DNA from: Bartonella sp. MM73XJBT.G
GTDB lineage: Bacteria > Pseudomonadota > Alphaproteobacteria > Rhizobiales > Rhizobiaceae
NCBI RefSeq assembly: GCF_028618435.1
Contig: NZ_JAQISW010000004.1
Span: 99,863 to 163,862, forward strand
Length of the DNA stretch: 64,000 nt
Reading direction: 5' to 3'
Under the pieces are notes generated by a model. It saw nothing but the letters and a program-made list of their open reading frames with translations, was not told the DNA's origin and searched no databases. A program made the position numbers and the translations under genes. Position 1 is the first letter of the stretch, and each line of letters starts with the position of its first letter. Shown here one piece after another: positions 9,763 to 18,637 of the stretch.

Positions 9763-10638
9763 ATGCCAGAGCTTCCTGAAGTAGAGACGGTTCGTCGTGG
9801 ACTTAAGTCTGTTGTCACTGATGCAAAGATAGTATCTGTCAAACTTAATCGAAGAGATTTGCGTTTTCCTTTTCCTGAGGCTTTTTCTGAACGGCTTATT
9901 GGTAAAAAAATTTTAGAACTTGGTCGGCGTGCGAAATATTTATTATTTCATCTTTCTCAGGATGAAACGATTTTAAGCCATTTAGGAATGTCGGGGTCAT
10001 GGCGTATAGAGAATGATCTTTTAAGAAAAACTTTTTCAACGACCAATAAATTGGTTAAGCATGATCATTTTATTATGGATATTCAGACAAGGAATGATGA
10101 AGTTTACCAACTTATTTATAATGATGTGCGTCGCTTTGGGTTTATGCTTTTAGTTGATACGGACAAGCTTTATAAACATCCGCTTTTGAATAAGCTAGGG
10201 CTTGAACCTATGAGCGATGCATTTTCTGGTTGCTACTTACAAAAGGCTTTTGTTAATAAAAAAATGTCTCTCAAGGGTGTTTTACTTGATCAGTCTATCG
10301 TTGCGGGGCTTGGAAATATTTATGTTTGCGAGGCACTTTGGCGGAGTCGTTTGTCTCCACAGCGTGGTGCATTTACATTAGCATCAAAAACGGTATATGC
10401 ACGTGAGCTTGCAGATTCTTTAGCACAAAATATACGAAATGTGATTTCTGAAGCTATTTTATCTGGTGGTTCTTCTTTGCGTGATTATGTGCATATAGAT
10501 GGTTCCCTTGGTTATTTTCAACATACTTTTTCAGTTTATGGACGAGAAGGTAAGGAATGTTTGGAATGCGGAACGCCTATATTACGTATTTTACAGGCTG
10601 GGCGTTCAAGTTTTTACTGCTCACAGTGTCAAAAATGA
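9763..10638 (+). CDS. mutM: Formamidopyrimidine-DNA glycosylase (Fpg/MutM)
   Basis: Bifunctional DNA glycosylase/AP lyase that removes 8-oxoguanine and ring-opened purines. The start is placed at ATG 9763, not the GTG three bases earlier, because the catalytic amine is Pro2 in MPELPEVET and must follow the initiator Met directly; AGAGGAG lies just upstream. Visible features are the E3 region, Lys in GRRAKYLLF near 58, the helix-two-turn-helix GLGNIYVCEALW near residue 184, and a C-terminal zinc finger C-x2-C-x16-C-x2-C from about residue 266. Length is 291 aa. Confidence 0.95.
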   Translation: MPELPEVETVRRGLKSVVTDAKIVSVKLNRRDLRFPFPEAFSERLIGKKILELGRRAKYLLFHLSQDETILSHLGMSGSWRIENDLLRKTFSTTNKLVKHDHFIMDIQTRNDEVYQLIYNDVRRFGFMLLVDTDKLYKHPLLNKLGLEPMSDAFSGCYLQKAFVNKKMSLKGVLLDQSIVAGLGNIYVCEALWRSRLSPQRGAFTLASKTVYARELADSLAQNIRNVISEAILSGGSSLRDYVHIDGSLGYFQHTFSVYGREGKECLECGTPILRILQAGRSSFYCSQCQK

Positions 10639-10690
10639 ATAAGATATCTTGCAAAATCCTACAAGAGGCTTAAAGTCAGGTTCTTACAAT

Positions 10691-10724
10691 TATATAAATA
10701 TATGAGGTATATAAATATATGAGG
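10691..10724 (+). repeat. Tandem 17-bp repeat before the M20 dipeptidase gene
   Basis: Two perfect adjacent copies of TATATAAATATATGAGG. The GAGG at the end of each copy resembles a ribosome binding site; the second copy lies 16 bases before the gene start, so copy number could alter leader length. Confidence 0.9.
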
Positions 10725-10740
10725 CTTGAGAGGTTTTTTT

Positions 10741-12135
10741 ATGCTGAATAAAGTACTAACACATCTTGATGGAAATATAGAAAAGAGCCTTGAACGCCTT
10801 TTTTCTCTTTTACGTTTTCAATCGATCTCTACAGACTCGGCTTATAAGGATGCATGTCGTCAAGCAGCTGATTGGTTAGTAGAGGATTTAAAAAGCATTG
10901 GTTTTGAGGCTTCTCGGCGTGATACACCGGGTCATCCAATGGTTGTTGGGCATCATCCAGGACCTTCAGAGGATTGTTTACATGTATTGTTTTACGGACA
11001 TTATGATGTTCAACCTGTTGATCCCTTGAGTTTATGGGAGGATGATCCATTTACACCTTCTTTAAAAGAGAGAGATGGAGAGAAAGTTATTTGTGCTCGC
11101 GGCGCTTCAGATGACAAAGGTCAGTTGATGACATTTATTGAAGCGTGTCGTGCATATAAGAAAGAAACAGGGCAGCTTCCTGTTAAAGTGACTATTTTAT
11201 GTGAAGGTGAGGAAGAGTGTGCGTCTCCTTCTCTTGTTCCTTTTTTGAAAGAAAATAAAGAGGAGCTTAAGGCAGATTATGCACTGGTTTGTGATACCTC
11301 GATGTGGGATGCGGATACACCATCTATTGCTCTTTCTCTTCGGGGAATTATGGCGGAAGAGATTATTATCACGGCAGCTAATCGTGATTTGCATTCTGGT
11401 TATTTTGGGGGTGTAGCAGCCAATCCCATTCGTATTTTAACTAAAGTTTTGGCAGGACTTCACGATGAAAATAATAAGGTGACGCTTCCTGGTTTTTATG
11501 ATGGTGTAGAAGAAACACCTCCACATATTTTACAATCATGGAATGCACTTAATTGTACTGCTGAAAATTTGCTTGGTCCTATCGGTCTTTCCATTCCAGC
11601 AGGTGAAAAAGGACGGAGCATTTTAGAGCTTGTGTGGGCACGTCCTACCATGGAATTTAATGGTATTAGTGGGGGCTATGAAGGGGAAGGGATGAAAACG
11701 GTTATTGCCTCTCAAGCGAGTGCAAAAGTATCATGTCGTTTAGTCCATAAGCAAGATCCAGCGAAAATACGCCAAGCGCTGCGTGATTATGTACGGAGCT
11801 CAATTCCTGCTGATTGTACGGTTGAATTTAAGAATCATGGTTCTTCTCCAGCACTTCAGTTGTCTGAAGATTCATCTTTTATCAAGGAGGCGAAGGATGC
11901 TTTATCACAAGAGTGGGAAGTTCCTGCTGTCTTGACAGCCATGGGGGGGTCGATTCCAATTGTTGCCGATTTTCGGTCAATTCTCGGCATGGAAACTCTT
12001 TTGGTTGGTTTTGGATTGGCTGATGACCGTATTCATTCGCCTAATGAAAAGTATAATCTAAAATCGTTCCATAAGGGGCAGAGGTCTTGGGCGCGTATTC
12101 TTACCGCTTTAGCAAAGAGGAGGGTGAATGGCTGA
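10741..12135 (+). CDS. M20-family dipeptidase
   Basis: Zinc-dependent peptidase of the M20/ArgE/DapE/CPG2 family. Metal-site motifs are present: YGHYDVQP near 84-91 (His and Asp ligands), ARGASDDKG near 120-128, and the catalytic CEGEEECASP near 153-162. The dimerisation insert follows, with the NRDLHSGYFGG His motif. It is 464 aa from ATG 10741, chosen over an upstream TTG because GAGAGG sits 8 bases before it. The stop overlaps nrnC by 8 bases, so the two genes are coupled. Confidence 0.9.
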   Translation: MLNKVLTHLDGNIEKSLERLFSLLRFQSISTDSAYKDACRQAADWLVEDLKSIGFEASRRDTPGHPMVVGHHPGPSEDCLHVLFYGHYDVQPVDPLSLWEDDPFTPSLKERDGEKVICARGASDDKGQLMTFIEACRAYKKETGQLPVKVTILCEGEEECASPSLVPFLKENKEELKADYALVCDTSMWDADTPSIALSLRGIMAEEIIITAANRDLHSGYFGGVAANPIRILTKVLAGLHDENNKVTLPGFYDGVEETPPHILQSWNALNCTAENLLGPIGLSIPAGEKGRSILELVWARPTMEFNGISGGYEGEGMKTVIASQASAKVSCRLVHKQDPAKIRQALRDYVRSSIPADCTVEFKNHGSSPALQLSEDSSFIKEAKDALSQEWEVPAVLTAMGGSIPIVADFRSILGMETLLVGFGLADDRIHSPNEKYNLKSFHKGQRSWARILTALAKRRVNG

Positions 12136-12748
12136 GATTCGCGTCCATCAAGGTGATTTGCCAAACCTAGATAATTATAAAACTGATGCCATTGCGATTG
12201 ATACTGAGACTTTAGGATTACAACCACATCGTGATCGTTTGTGTGTTGTTCAGATTTCTTCTGGAGATGGGACTGCTGATATTGTACAAATTGCTAAAGG
12301 ACAAAAGAGTGCTCCCAATTTGGTCAAGCTTCTTAAAGATAACGCCGTCACCAAAATATTCCATTTCGGGCGTTTTGATCTTGCTATTTTAGCGCATACA
12401 TTTGGTGTTATGCCAGAGGCTGTTTTTTGTACAAAGATCGCTTCAAAGCTCACACGTACCTATACGGATCGTCATGGCTTGAAAGAAATTTGTAATGAAA
12501 TGCTGAATGTGAATATTTCTAAACAGCAACAATCTTCGGATTGGGCGGCAGAAACGTTATCACAGGCACAAATTGAATATGCTGCATCGGATGTGTTATA
12601 CTTGCATCGTTTAAAGCTTATATTTGAAGAACGTTTAAGACGCGAAGAGCGAGAAAATGTTGCCAAGGCGTGCTTTCAATTTTTGCCTATGAGAGCTAAG
12701 CTTGACCTTTTAGGATGGGCGGAAGTTGATATTTTTGCCCATAGCTAA
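12128..12748 (+). CDS. nrnC: NanoRNase C, RNase D-like 3'-5' exoribonuclease
   Basis: A single-domain DEDDy exonuclease that degrades RNA oligos of 2-5 nucleotides, doing in alphaproteobacteria the job of Orn. Catalytic residues are visible: D25 and E27 in AIDTETLG, D84 in GRFDLAIL, and Y151/D155 in YAASDVLYL. At 206 aa it lacks the HRDC domains of true RNase D, matching NrnC, which was first characterised in Bartonella. It overlaps the dipeptidase gene and is followed by a strong terminator. Confidence 0.93.
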   Translation: MAEIRVHQGDLPNLDNYKTDAIAIDTETLGLQPHRDRLCVVQISSGDGTADIVQIAKGQKSAPNLVKLLKDNAVTKIFHFGRFDLAILAHTFGVMPEAVFCTKIASKLTRTYTDRHGLKEICNEMLNVNISKQQQSSDWAAETLSQAQIEYAASDVLYLHRLKLIFEERLRREERENVAKACFQFLPMRAKLDLLGWAEVDIFAHS

Positions 12749-12790
12749 CTTTAAAAATTAGCTTTTAATGAAGTAAATTATTGATGCAAG

Positions 12791-12831
12791 AGGACAAAAT
12801 GCCGATATTGTCGGCATTTTGTCCTTTTTTT
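12791..12831 (+). terminator. Strong intrinsic terminator after nrnC
   Basis: A perfect 15-bp stem (12791-12805 with 12811-12825) with a 5-base loop TATTG, followed by eight T residues. The left arm begins with an A-run, so it may work in both directions. Confidence 0.95.
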
Positions 12832-13069
12832 CTCATTTTTTCAGATAACAATTATAACATAAGTTCTCTTTGATTTGAAGTTTAGGCAATAAAAGTAATT
12901 TTGAAGAGAGGCTAGGAATTATAGTAGGTTAGAGGCTTAAATCTCTGAAACCGCTATACAGCTTAATTGGGGAAGAATATAAAGACATCAGTGTAAAAAA
13001 CAATCCTCATTCTTATCACCACTAATTCTATTTTACGTCTTTCAAAAGTATACAGCAATATCTATTAAG

Positions 13070-13545
13070 GAATGCAGATTACGCATTGCCTCACGCTTTT
13101 ATTTTTCACATTCTTTAGCGGAGTCACGCCCATCAAGCAAAATAAAACATCCTAAACGGAATATATTTTGGGGTGCTCATTCACGTGCTTTTTTAAAGAA
13201 AGCTTTCTTAAGACATCCAAGCCCATGACACGGCGGCGTTCATGAATGATATAACGATAAAGCTTCTCATATTATCTAAAATCTATTGAGCATCACCATT
13301 TTTACGCTTATGGAGTCAAGAGCCGCTACCATCACATATTTTGCCAACACCCAATTTTGTTACAACCCTTGGTACAATTCATAAGAGGCGTTTTTTATTG
13401 TACAGTTTCACTCCATGTAAGCGTGCCCACTTGTAATGTGCAAATAAATGGTTTCGGTTAATTTAACATAAGAGAATTTTATGATATTTGGGGGGCTAAT
13501 TCAATATAGATAACGACATATTATCATTATAAATCAAAATGTTAT
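13070..13545 (+). repeat. Dispersed degenerate repeat, copy A
   Basis: Aligns by eye with copies C, D and E in this order: an ATTACGCATT-like start (shared with copy E), an ACCATCA..ATTTT block near 13330, a GTGTAAGCGTG/ATGTGCAA block near 13420-13445, then a 3' core ending in ATTATCATTATAAATCAA near 13520-13537. No ORF is preserved. Confidence 0.6.
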
Positions 13546-13754
13546 AGGCTTAAGATATAAAAATTGACCACGATCATACTGAACAATACAAAGAATGATA
13601 TCTAGAAATAAGTTAGCAAAAGCATGTTTTTGTTCAAGTCAAAATGTAATCACTTTTGCGTTTAAAGAGATTCATAAGAAAAAGCACTTTTTTCAAGAGT
13701 TTTATCCATATATCAACTTCATTTATGATATGGAGGCGGATAATTTAGCTTAAT

Positions 13755-13855
13755 TGTACCATGAACAAGTTTGAAATGAGATAAACCTGTGATACTGAGA
13801 GCACTCATTCAATAGCGGGAATGATAAATTATACTTATAAATTAATATGTTGAAT
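13755..13855 (+). repeat. Dispersed degenerate repeat, copy B (3' core only)
   Basis: Carries only the 3' core: GTTTGAAATGAG, GTGATACTGAG, CTCATTCAATA, GATAAATTATACTTATAAATT and AATATGTTGAAT in the same order as copies A, C and E. Confidence 0.55.
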
Positions 13856-14095
13856 AACACTTGTGACCTTTATTGTCTCACAGACGACACTTTGTGCTTT
13901 TATTCATTGCCAAACAAGTGTTTTCTATGTTGACCACGCAGGGTAGTTTACATTTATTTTAAAATTAAAATGCCCCAAAGTTTTGTTTTTTTAAGAATTC
14001 TTACTTTTTATCTATAAACGTACTATTTTTTCTGGAAATTAGCAATGAAGACACTAGATAAAATCCATTATGGATATTTCTACGAGGTTAAATTT

Positions 14096-14425
14096 ATGAA
14101 CATAAAATATTTTATTACAGCTTTTGCTACTCTTTCTTCAATCTCTTTTGCTCAAGGAGCGAGCCTTTTGTCTTCTCACAAGTTTATAGAGGGCATATCT
14201 GCTGTTGTTCTTTCTAAAGATCTTTTTTTTAGAGAACAGTTGAGCAAGATCTTATCTGAAGTTGTTCAAATGGAACTTTCTTGCATAAATAACAGCCAAT
14301 TCATAACAGCAGCGAAGTTAGTACCTGTGTCACATTCTGGTAAAAAAAGGTTTCAAAAACCTAAAAAAGGATCAGGAAAAGGCAAACGACCAAACTTATT
14401 CGCACGAAGTCCAATGAGTTATTAA
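14096..14425 (+). CDS. Small secreted basic protein with an Hbp-like signal peptide
   Basis: Unrecognised protein of 109 aa. The start at 14096 is preferred over an in-frame ATG 51 bases upstream because GAGG lies about 9 bases before it and because it begins MNIKYFITAFATLSS, nearly the signal peptide of the hbp genes downstream (MNIKWLITASAF). After the signal (cleavage likely near QGA-S, residue 22) the sequence no longer resembles an Hbp. It has two Cys-poor helical stretches, then a Lys/Arg-rich tail (residues ~82-105). It may be an hbp remnant fused to other sequence, or a real small secreted protein. Confidence 0.55.
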   Translation: MNIKYFITAFATLSSISFAQGASLLSSHKFIEGISAVVLSKDLFFREQLSKILSEVVQMELSCINNSQFITAAKLVPVSHSGKKRFQKPKKGSGKGKRPNLFARSPMSY

Positions 14426-15901
14426 AAAGTAAGAAAGCAACACCAGAGAGTCTATGTCTGGGAATTGAATAAAGGAGATATTGTTTATCGCTTTAAAACA
14501 AGGGGAGTTATTTATTTGCGAAGGGTATTATGATTATCTGCAGGGAATGAATGGTCCTGTTCGGAAAAGATAAGAGTAGGGAGGTTTTGGTGAAAGAATA
14601 CAGTGGAGAATGGCGCTGGCTCGTTATAAATTTCATTGAATTATATAACGTGGAGATTTTGGATTACTCTATTATGTATGTCGCAAATTCTCTCATTTGA
14701 AGTTTGGTTATATAAAGGCATATAAATCTCCTTTATCTAAGTGTTTTTAGGATACGAGGTGGATTAAGAAATAGGATTTGGTCCAGATGTGGTCCATACG
14801 CCCTTGAGTTAAGTAAATCACATGAGCGGGAAACCAAGGCAAGCCCGCGTTTGGCAAGAATCTAGGTTGTTGCAGATAGAATCTGAAGAAGATTTTTCCT
14901 CAAAATCGAGGAGGAGTCCTGTAGTGAAGTGTAAAAAACTTTATTTTAATGTTAAACTTTTGATTTTTATTGGCAGGTTTCAATTATAGATAAAATATTC
15001 TTTATTGATCTCTGATTTAAAATATCAAAGAGCTTTTCTATCAAATTCATGATTTTTAAAGCAAGGCTTTGTTTAAAAACTTTAAGAAAAAATTCTTATT
15101 TTTTCAGCTTTAGGGAGAGTTTTTATACAAGTTTCAATATTTATCATACCGGTTGTTTGTTATGAGTCTTTTTTTTCAATTAGTTTATAAAGAGTATGAA
15201 ATTGAGCGTAGACAAAGAAGGCTGAAGTTTTGAAAAAAGAATTTCTATGGGGTTGAGATAAAAAATGGCCAATCTTTCAAAAACAATAAATGCTTAAAGC
15301 AAAAACAAAGAGCGGGTAAATTAAATGTGATCTTATTGCAATCCATAAACTATTCGAAACTTTGTTTATGTGCGTATACATCCTATATAATAAAAAAACT
15401 CTCAAAGAGCTATGCGCATTTTGTCTTGCAAATAATGAACTAAATACATTGTTTGTATAAATTTATCTGTATGAATTTAAATGGCTCAGTTGCATTTGGC
15501 TTGTTCTCAAGATCGTAATAGTTTTCTCACTGTCCTTGATATTAAGAACTCTCATAAGAAGTCATTTTTAATTTTTCTGAAATAATTCTACACACACACG
15601 TGCTCGTTTCTAGTATGGAGGTGGGTAATTTGGGTTACTTTCAATAAAATGATTGAAGATGAGAGCATCTTCAATATTACAGAAGAAAAGATAATTTTTT
15701 CATTATAATCAAGAGGCTATCTTTCCATAGACAATAGCACATGCTTTCTACGGTGATGACATAGTTTTTTTTGAAAAGTTCATAAAGAAGAAAAAATTTA
15801 GCGAGAGGAACGCATTTATGCATGGGCATCGCTTCATTCTCATTGACGACAGATCAAGTAATTAAGAGCACTTTGATTGGATTTTTGTTTTTTTTATGAG
15901 T
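14426..15901. other. Long gene-free spacer before the hbp array
   Basis: About 1.5 kb with no supported gene on either strand. The only structure seen is at 15495-15640, which resembles 13630-13755 (shared TATGGAGGYGGRTAATTT stretch). It ends at the hbp promoter element at 15902. Confidence 0.5.
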
Positions 15902-15919
15902 GTATCATTTTTGCTACAG
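15902..15919 (+). promoter_or_regulatory. hbp promoter element 1 (H-box-like)
   Basis: GTATCATTTTTGCTACAG, one of four near-identical 18-mers ahead of hbp genes. This copy ends 67 bases before the ATG. In Bartonella quintana the haem-responsive regulator Irr acts through a conserved H-box upstream of haem genes; this element may be that site, but the match is inferred from position and conservation, not from a consensus I can check. Confidence 0.6.
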
Positions 15920-15986
15920 ATATCTGAAGTTTGAGCTCTATATGGAATGACGTGTTCAAATAAATATTCAGCTATGGAGAAAAAAT

Positions 15987-16820
15987 ATGAATATAAAATG
16001 GTTAATAACAGCTTCTGCTTTCGTTTTTGTTTCAGTTTCAGCGGCGCAAGCAGCAGATGTTATTGTTCCCCCAAATCCAACACCGGTTGCTCCCGTTATT
16101 GTTGCTCCAACTTTTTCTTGGACTGGTTTTTATATTGGTGGGCAGATTGGTGGTTTTTCGGGTAAAACGAAGATGGATATTCTCGCTAAAGGACAAAAGA
16201 TTCCAGTAAGTGATGATTATTTGCCTAAACTATCTGGTTTTATGGGTGGTATTTACGGAGGTTCCAATATTGATCTCGGCAACGGCCTTATTTTAGGTGT
16301 CGATACAGATATCATGTGGTCTAATAAAGATGACACAAAGACAGGAAAAACATATGTCATTGTCCCAGGTCATATCAATTACATTAACAAGATGTTAAAA
16401 GACGCTGCAATTAATATTGGTGAAAATGCACTTAAAGCAGGTGTTAAACGAACACACAGCTTCACTTTTAAAGAAAAGTGGGCTGGTGCAACGCGGGTAC
16501 GTATTGGTTTTGCGGCTGAACGTATTATGCCTTATGTTGCTGGTGGTATTGCCTATACACAGCTTCAAGATACTGCATCGATTTCAATAACAGACAAAGA
16601 TTCAGACAAAGTCATAGCTTCTGGTACTCTGTCTGATGAGACAAAGACTCTTGTTGGTTATACCCTTGGGGCTGGTGTTGATTTAGCCATGACCAATAAT
16701 ATTATTGTCCGTGCGGAATATCGTTACTCCGATTTTGGTAAAAAGAAATTCTCAAATGATAAATATGAGACTTCTTACAAAACCAATGATTTCCGTGTTG
16801 GTGTTGCTTACAAATTCTAA
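15987..16820 (+). CDS. hbp: Haemin-binding outer-membrane protein, Hbp/Pap31 family (first copy)
   Basis: Predicted eight-stranded outer-membrane beta-barrel that binds haemin at the surface. 277 aa. Signal peptide at residues 1-22 (MNIKWLITASAF..AAQA). The mature start is the Pro-rich DVIVPPNPTPVAP linker, then FSWTGFYIGGQIGG (first strand). Conserved barrel segments are EKWAGATRVRIGFA, IMPYVAGGIAYTQ, AEYRYSDFGKKKF and the terminal NDFRVGVAYKF, ending in the Phe needed for outer-membrane assembly. A GGAG ribosome site precedes the ATG. It is monocistronic, with its own promoter element and a stem-loop after the stop. Confidence 0.92.
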   Translation: MNIKWLITASAFVFVSVSAAQAADVIVPPNPTPVAPVIVAPTFSWTGFYIGGQIGGFSGKTKMDILAKGQKIPVSDDYLPKLSGFMGGIYGGSNIDLGNGLILGVDTDIMWSNKDDTKTGKTYVIVPGHINYINKMLKDAAINIGENALKAGVKRTHSFTFKEKWAGATRVRIGFAAERIMPYVAGGIAYTQLQDTASISITDKDSDKVIASGTLSDETKTLVGYTLGAGVDLAMTNNIIVRAEYRYSDFGKKKFSNDKYETSYKTNDFRVGVAYKF

Positions 16821-16845
16821 CAGATGGTAAATTAAATAACAAAGA

Positions 16846-16866
16846 GGCTCTATCTCTGATAGAGCC
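16846..16866 (+). terminator. Stem-loop after first hbp
   Basis: Nine-bp stem GGCTCTATC/GATAGAGCC with a 3-base loop. There is no clean T-run after it, so it may act mainly as a message-stabilising hairpin or a weak terminator. Confidence 0.65.
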
Positions 16867-17083
16867 CCTATCATTTTAATGTTGCTATATTATCACACAT
16901 TCCATATTTTATCGTAGATATGAAAAAGTATTATTAGGATTTTATTAAAAAAAATTATAAACAAAAAAACAAAAATTATATTTAAAATCAAAAAGTTATT
17001 TATATTCACAGTTTATAGTTTCCCGTACAAAACAAAATTATGAAGTGATTGTATCTTCGGCAAACTCTCCATTTCCTGTGACT

Positions 17084-17101
17084 GTGTCATTTTTACTACA
17101 G
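17084..17101 (+). promoter_or_regulatory. hbp promoter element 2 (H-box-like)
   Basis: GTGTCATTTTTACTACAG, ending 56 bases before the ATG of the second hbp. The surrounding bases through the ribosome site (AGCTTTT, TTTAGGAGCAAA-like) are also shared with the third hbp leader. Confidence 0.65.
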
Positions 17102-17157
17102 CTTTTCTCCGTGTTATCTTGTAGCACTGTGCTCATAATAAATTAGGAGCAAAGTTT

Positions 17158-17994
17158 ATGAATATAAAATCTTTAGTAACAACTTCTGTTATCGCTATAG
17201 CTGCAGCTTCTGCAGCACAAGCTGCTGATGTTATCATCCCTCGTGAAACAGCCCCAGCAGTGATTACAGCAGCCCCTGCCTATTCTTGGACAGGTTTTTA
17301 TCTTGGTGCTCAGATTGGTAGTCGTTCAATGAAAACTGACAAAGGTTCTAGCACTTTAGGTTATCACGATCTTAAGCTTTCCGGTATGCTCGGCGGCCTA
17401 TACACAGGTTACAATGTTGATCTCGGCAATGGTGTGATCTTCGGCTTGGATACAGATGTCTCTTTTATTGGTAAAAAAGACACAATTAACTCCCCTACAA
17501 TGGCTGTTGGATTTGGAAAAAGTGTTGATGAAATTAATAAACTCCTTGATGATGCTAAGATCGAAAGGAAAAATGGTCTAACAGTTGCAGGTTCGGATGA
17601 ATACGTCGAAAGTATTACTATGAAAGAAAAGTGGTCTGGAGCGACCCGTGTTCGCATTGGTTTTGCTGCTGATCGTATCATGCCTTATATCGCTGGTGGT
17701 GTTGCCTATACGCAGATGCAGGGCATCTCAGCACTTGAAGTGAAAAAAAATAGTTTGTTGTCTGCAGAGGACAATGGTGGTAAACTTATTGCTTCTGGTA
17801 ACGTATATGATGAAACAAAGACTCTCGTTGGTTTCACCCTTGGTGCTGGTGTTGACTTCGCAATGACAGACAATGTTCTGTTGCGGGCTGAATACCGTTA
17901 CTCAGACTATGGTAAAAAGAAATACTTTAAAGACACAGCTGAACTTCAATACAAAACCAACGATTTCCGCGTAGGTGTTGCATACAAGTTCTAA
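17158..17994 (+). CDS. hbp: Haemin-binding outer-membrane protein, Hbp/Pap31 family (second copy)
   Basis: 278-aa outer-membrane barrel of the Hbp family. Signal peptide residues 1-22 (MNIKSLVTTSVIAIAAASAAQA), Pro-rich linker, YSWTGFYLGAQIG first strand, then EKWSGATRVRIGFAADR, IMPYIAGGVAYTQ, AEYRYSDYGKKKY and terminal NDFRVGVAYKF. It differs from the other copies mainly in the loops (about residues 52-70, 100-145 and 185-210), as expected for surface loops under diversifying selection. GGAGC lies 8 bases before the start. By cluster position it could correspond to hbpA, but paralogue assignment needs alignment. Confidence 0.92.
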   Translation: MNIKSLVTTSVIAIAAASAAQAADVIIPRETAPAVITAAPAYSWTGFYLGAQIGSRSMKTDKGSSTLGYHDLKLSGMLGGLYTGYNVDLGNGVIFGLDTDVSFIGKKDTINSPTMAVGFGKSVDEINKLLDDAKIERKNGLTVAGSDEYVESITMKEKWSGATRVRIGFAADRIMPYIAGGVAYTQMQGISALEVKKNSLLSAEDNGGKLIASGNVYDETKTLVGFTLGAGVDFAMTDNVLLRAEYRYSDYGKKKYFKDTAELQYKTNDFRVGVAYKF

Positions 17995-18029
17995 TTTCGT
18001 AAATAACGTAATTAATACAAGAAATATAA

Positions 18030-18056
18030 AGGTCTCGTTTAACGAGGCCTTTATTT
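18030..18056 (+). terminator. Terminator after second hbp
   Basis: Ten-bp stem AGGTCTCGTT/AACGAGGCCT (one G-T pair) with a 1-base separation, so the real loop takes the innermost bases. A T-rich tail TTATTTTATT follows. Confidence 0.75.
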
Positions 18057-18277
18057 TATTATTTATCTTATTATATTGTAAAAGCTCTAGTATTAAAAGC
18101 GATAGGCGCATATAAAACTTCCCACATGAGGTGTTTATGTGAGATGAATATTCTTGAGTAGAGCTTGCCTCTAGAGTCATCTCGACTTAGGAGGCATCTT
18201 TCCATGAGTCACAGGAATATTTTTAGACAGAATTAGTCTACACTGTTCTTTAAAGCAGAATATGAATCACTGAAACG

Positions 18278-18456
18278 ATGACGATAGTTTGTTACAACAT
18301 TATAGGCGGTGGCATTAACTTCACAATGACAGACAATGTTTTGCTACATACACAACACCGTCACTTAGATTTTGGTAAGAAGCAATTTGTAAAAAATTAT
18401 CCGAAACTAGGCGACAAAGCCCATGACTTCCGTGTTGGAGTTCTTACAAGTTCTAA
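18278..18456 (+). pseudogene. Decayed hbp 3' fragment
   Basis: Translates as GGGINFTMTDNVLLHTQHRHLDFGKK and later HDFRVGV, clearly the C-terminal barrel strands of an Hbp (compare GGGVDFAMTDNILLRAEYRYSDFGKK). A base loss near 18440-18450 shifts the frame just before the expected AYKF end; the hbp-frame stop would be TAA at 18454-18456. No 5' part of the gene is visible upstream. It is a relic of another array member. Confidence 0.85.
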
Positions 18457-18565
18457 TTTCGTCAAAAGAGCAATTATGAATACAAAGTATTAATAAAAAA
18501 TTAAATTTCCAAGAAGTTTTTACCTTTAATAAAACCGCTGTTTTCTGGGCTTTTTATTTATAATT

Positions 18566-18583
18566 GTGACATTTTTACTACAG
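18566..18583 (+). promoter_or_regulatory. hbp promoter element 3 (H-box-like)
   Basis: GTGACATTTTTACTACAG, one mismatch from element 2, ending 54 bases before the ATG of the third full-length hbp. Confidence 0.65.
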
Positions 18584-18637
18584 CTTTTTGCTCTGTAACT
18601 TTGTAAGATCATTTATAGTTAATTTAGGAGCAAAATT

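Larger units (their letters stand above)
12832..14095. other. Decayed spacer upstream of the hbp island
   Basis: About 1.26 kb with no open gene. It holds two copies of the dispersed degenerate repeat (13070-13545 and 13755-13855) and a segment at 13630-13755 resembling 15495-15640. The texture of frequent stops and repeat fragments suggests remnants of a lost mobile or surface-protein gene. Confidence 0.6.
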
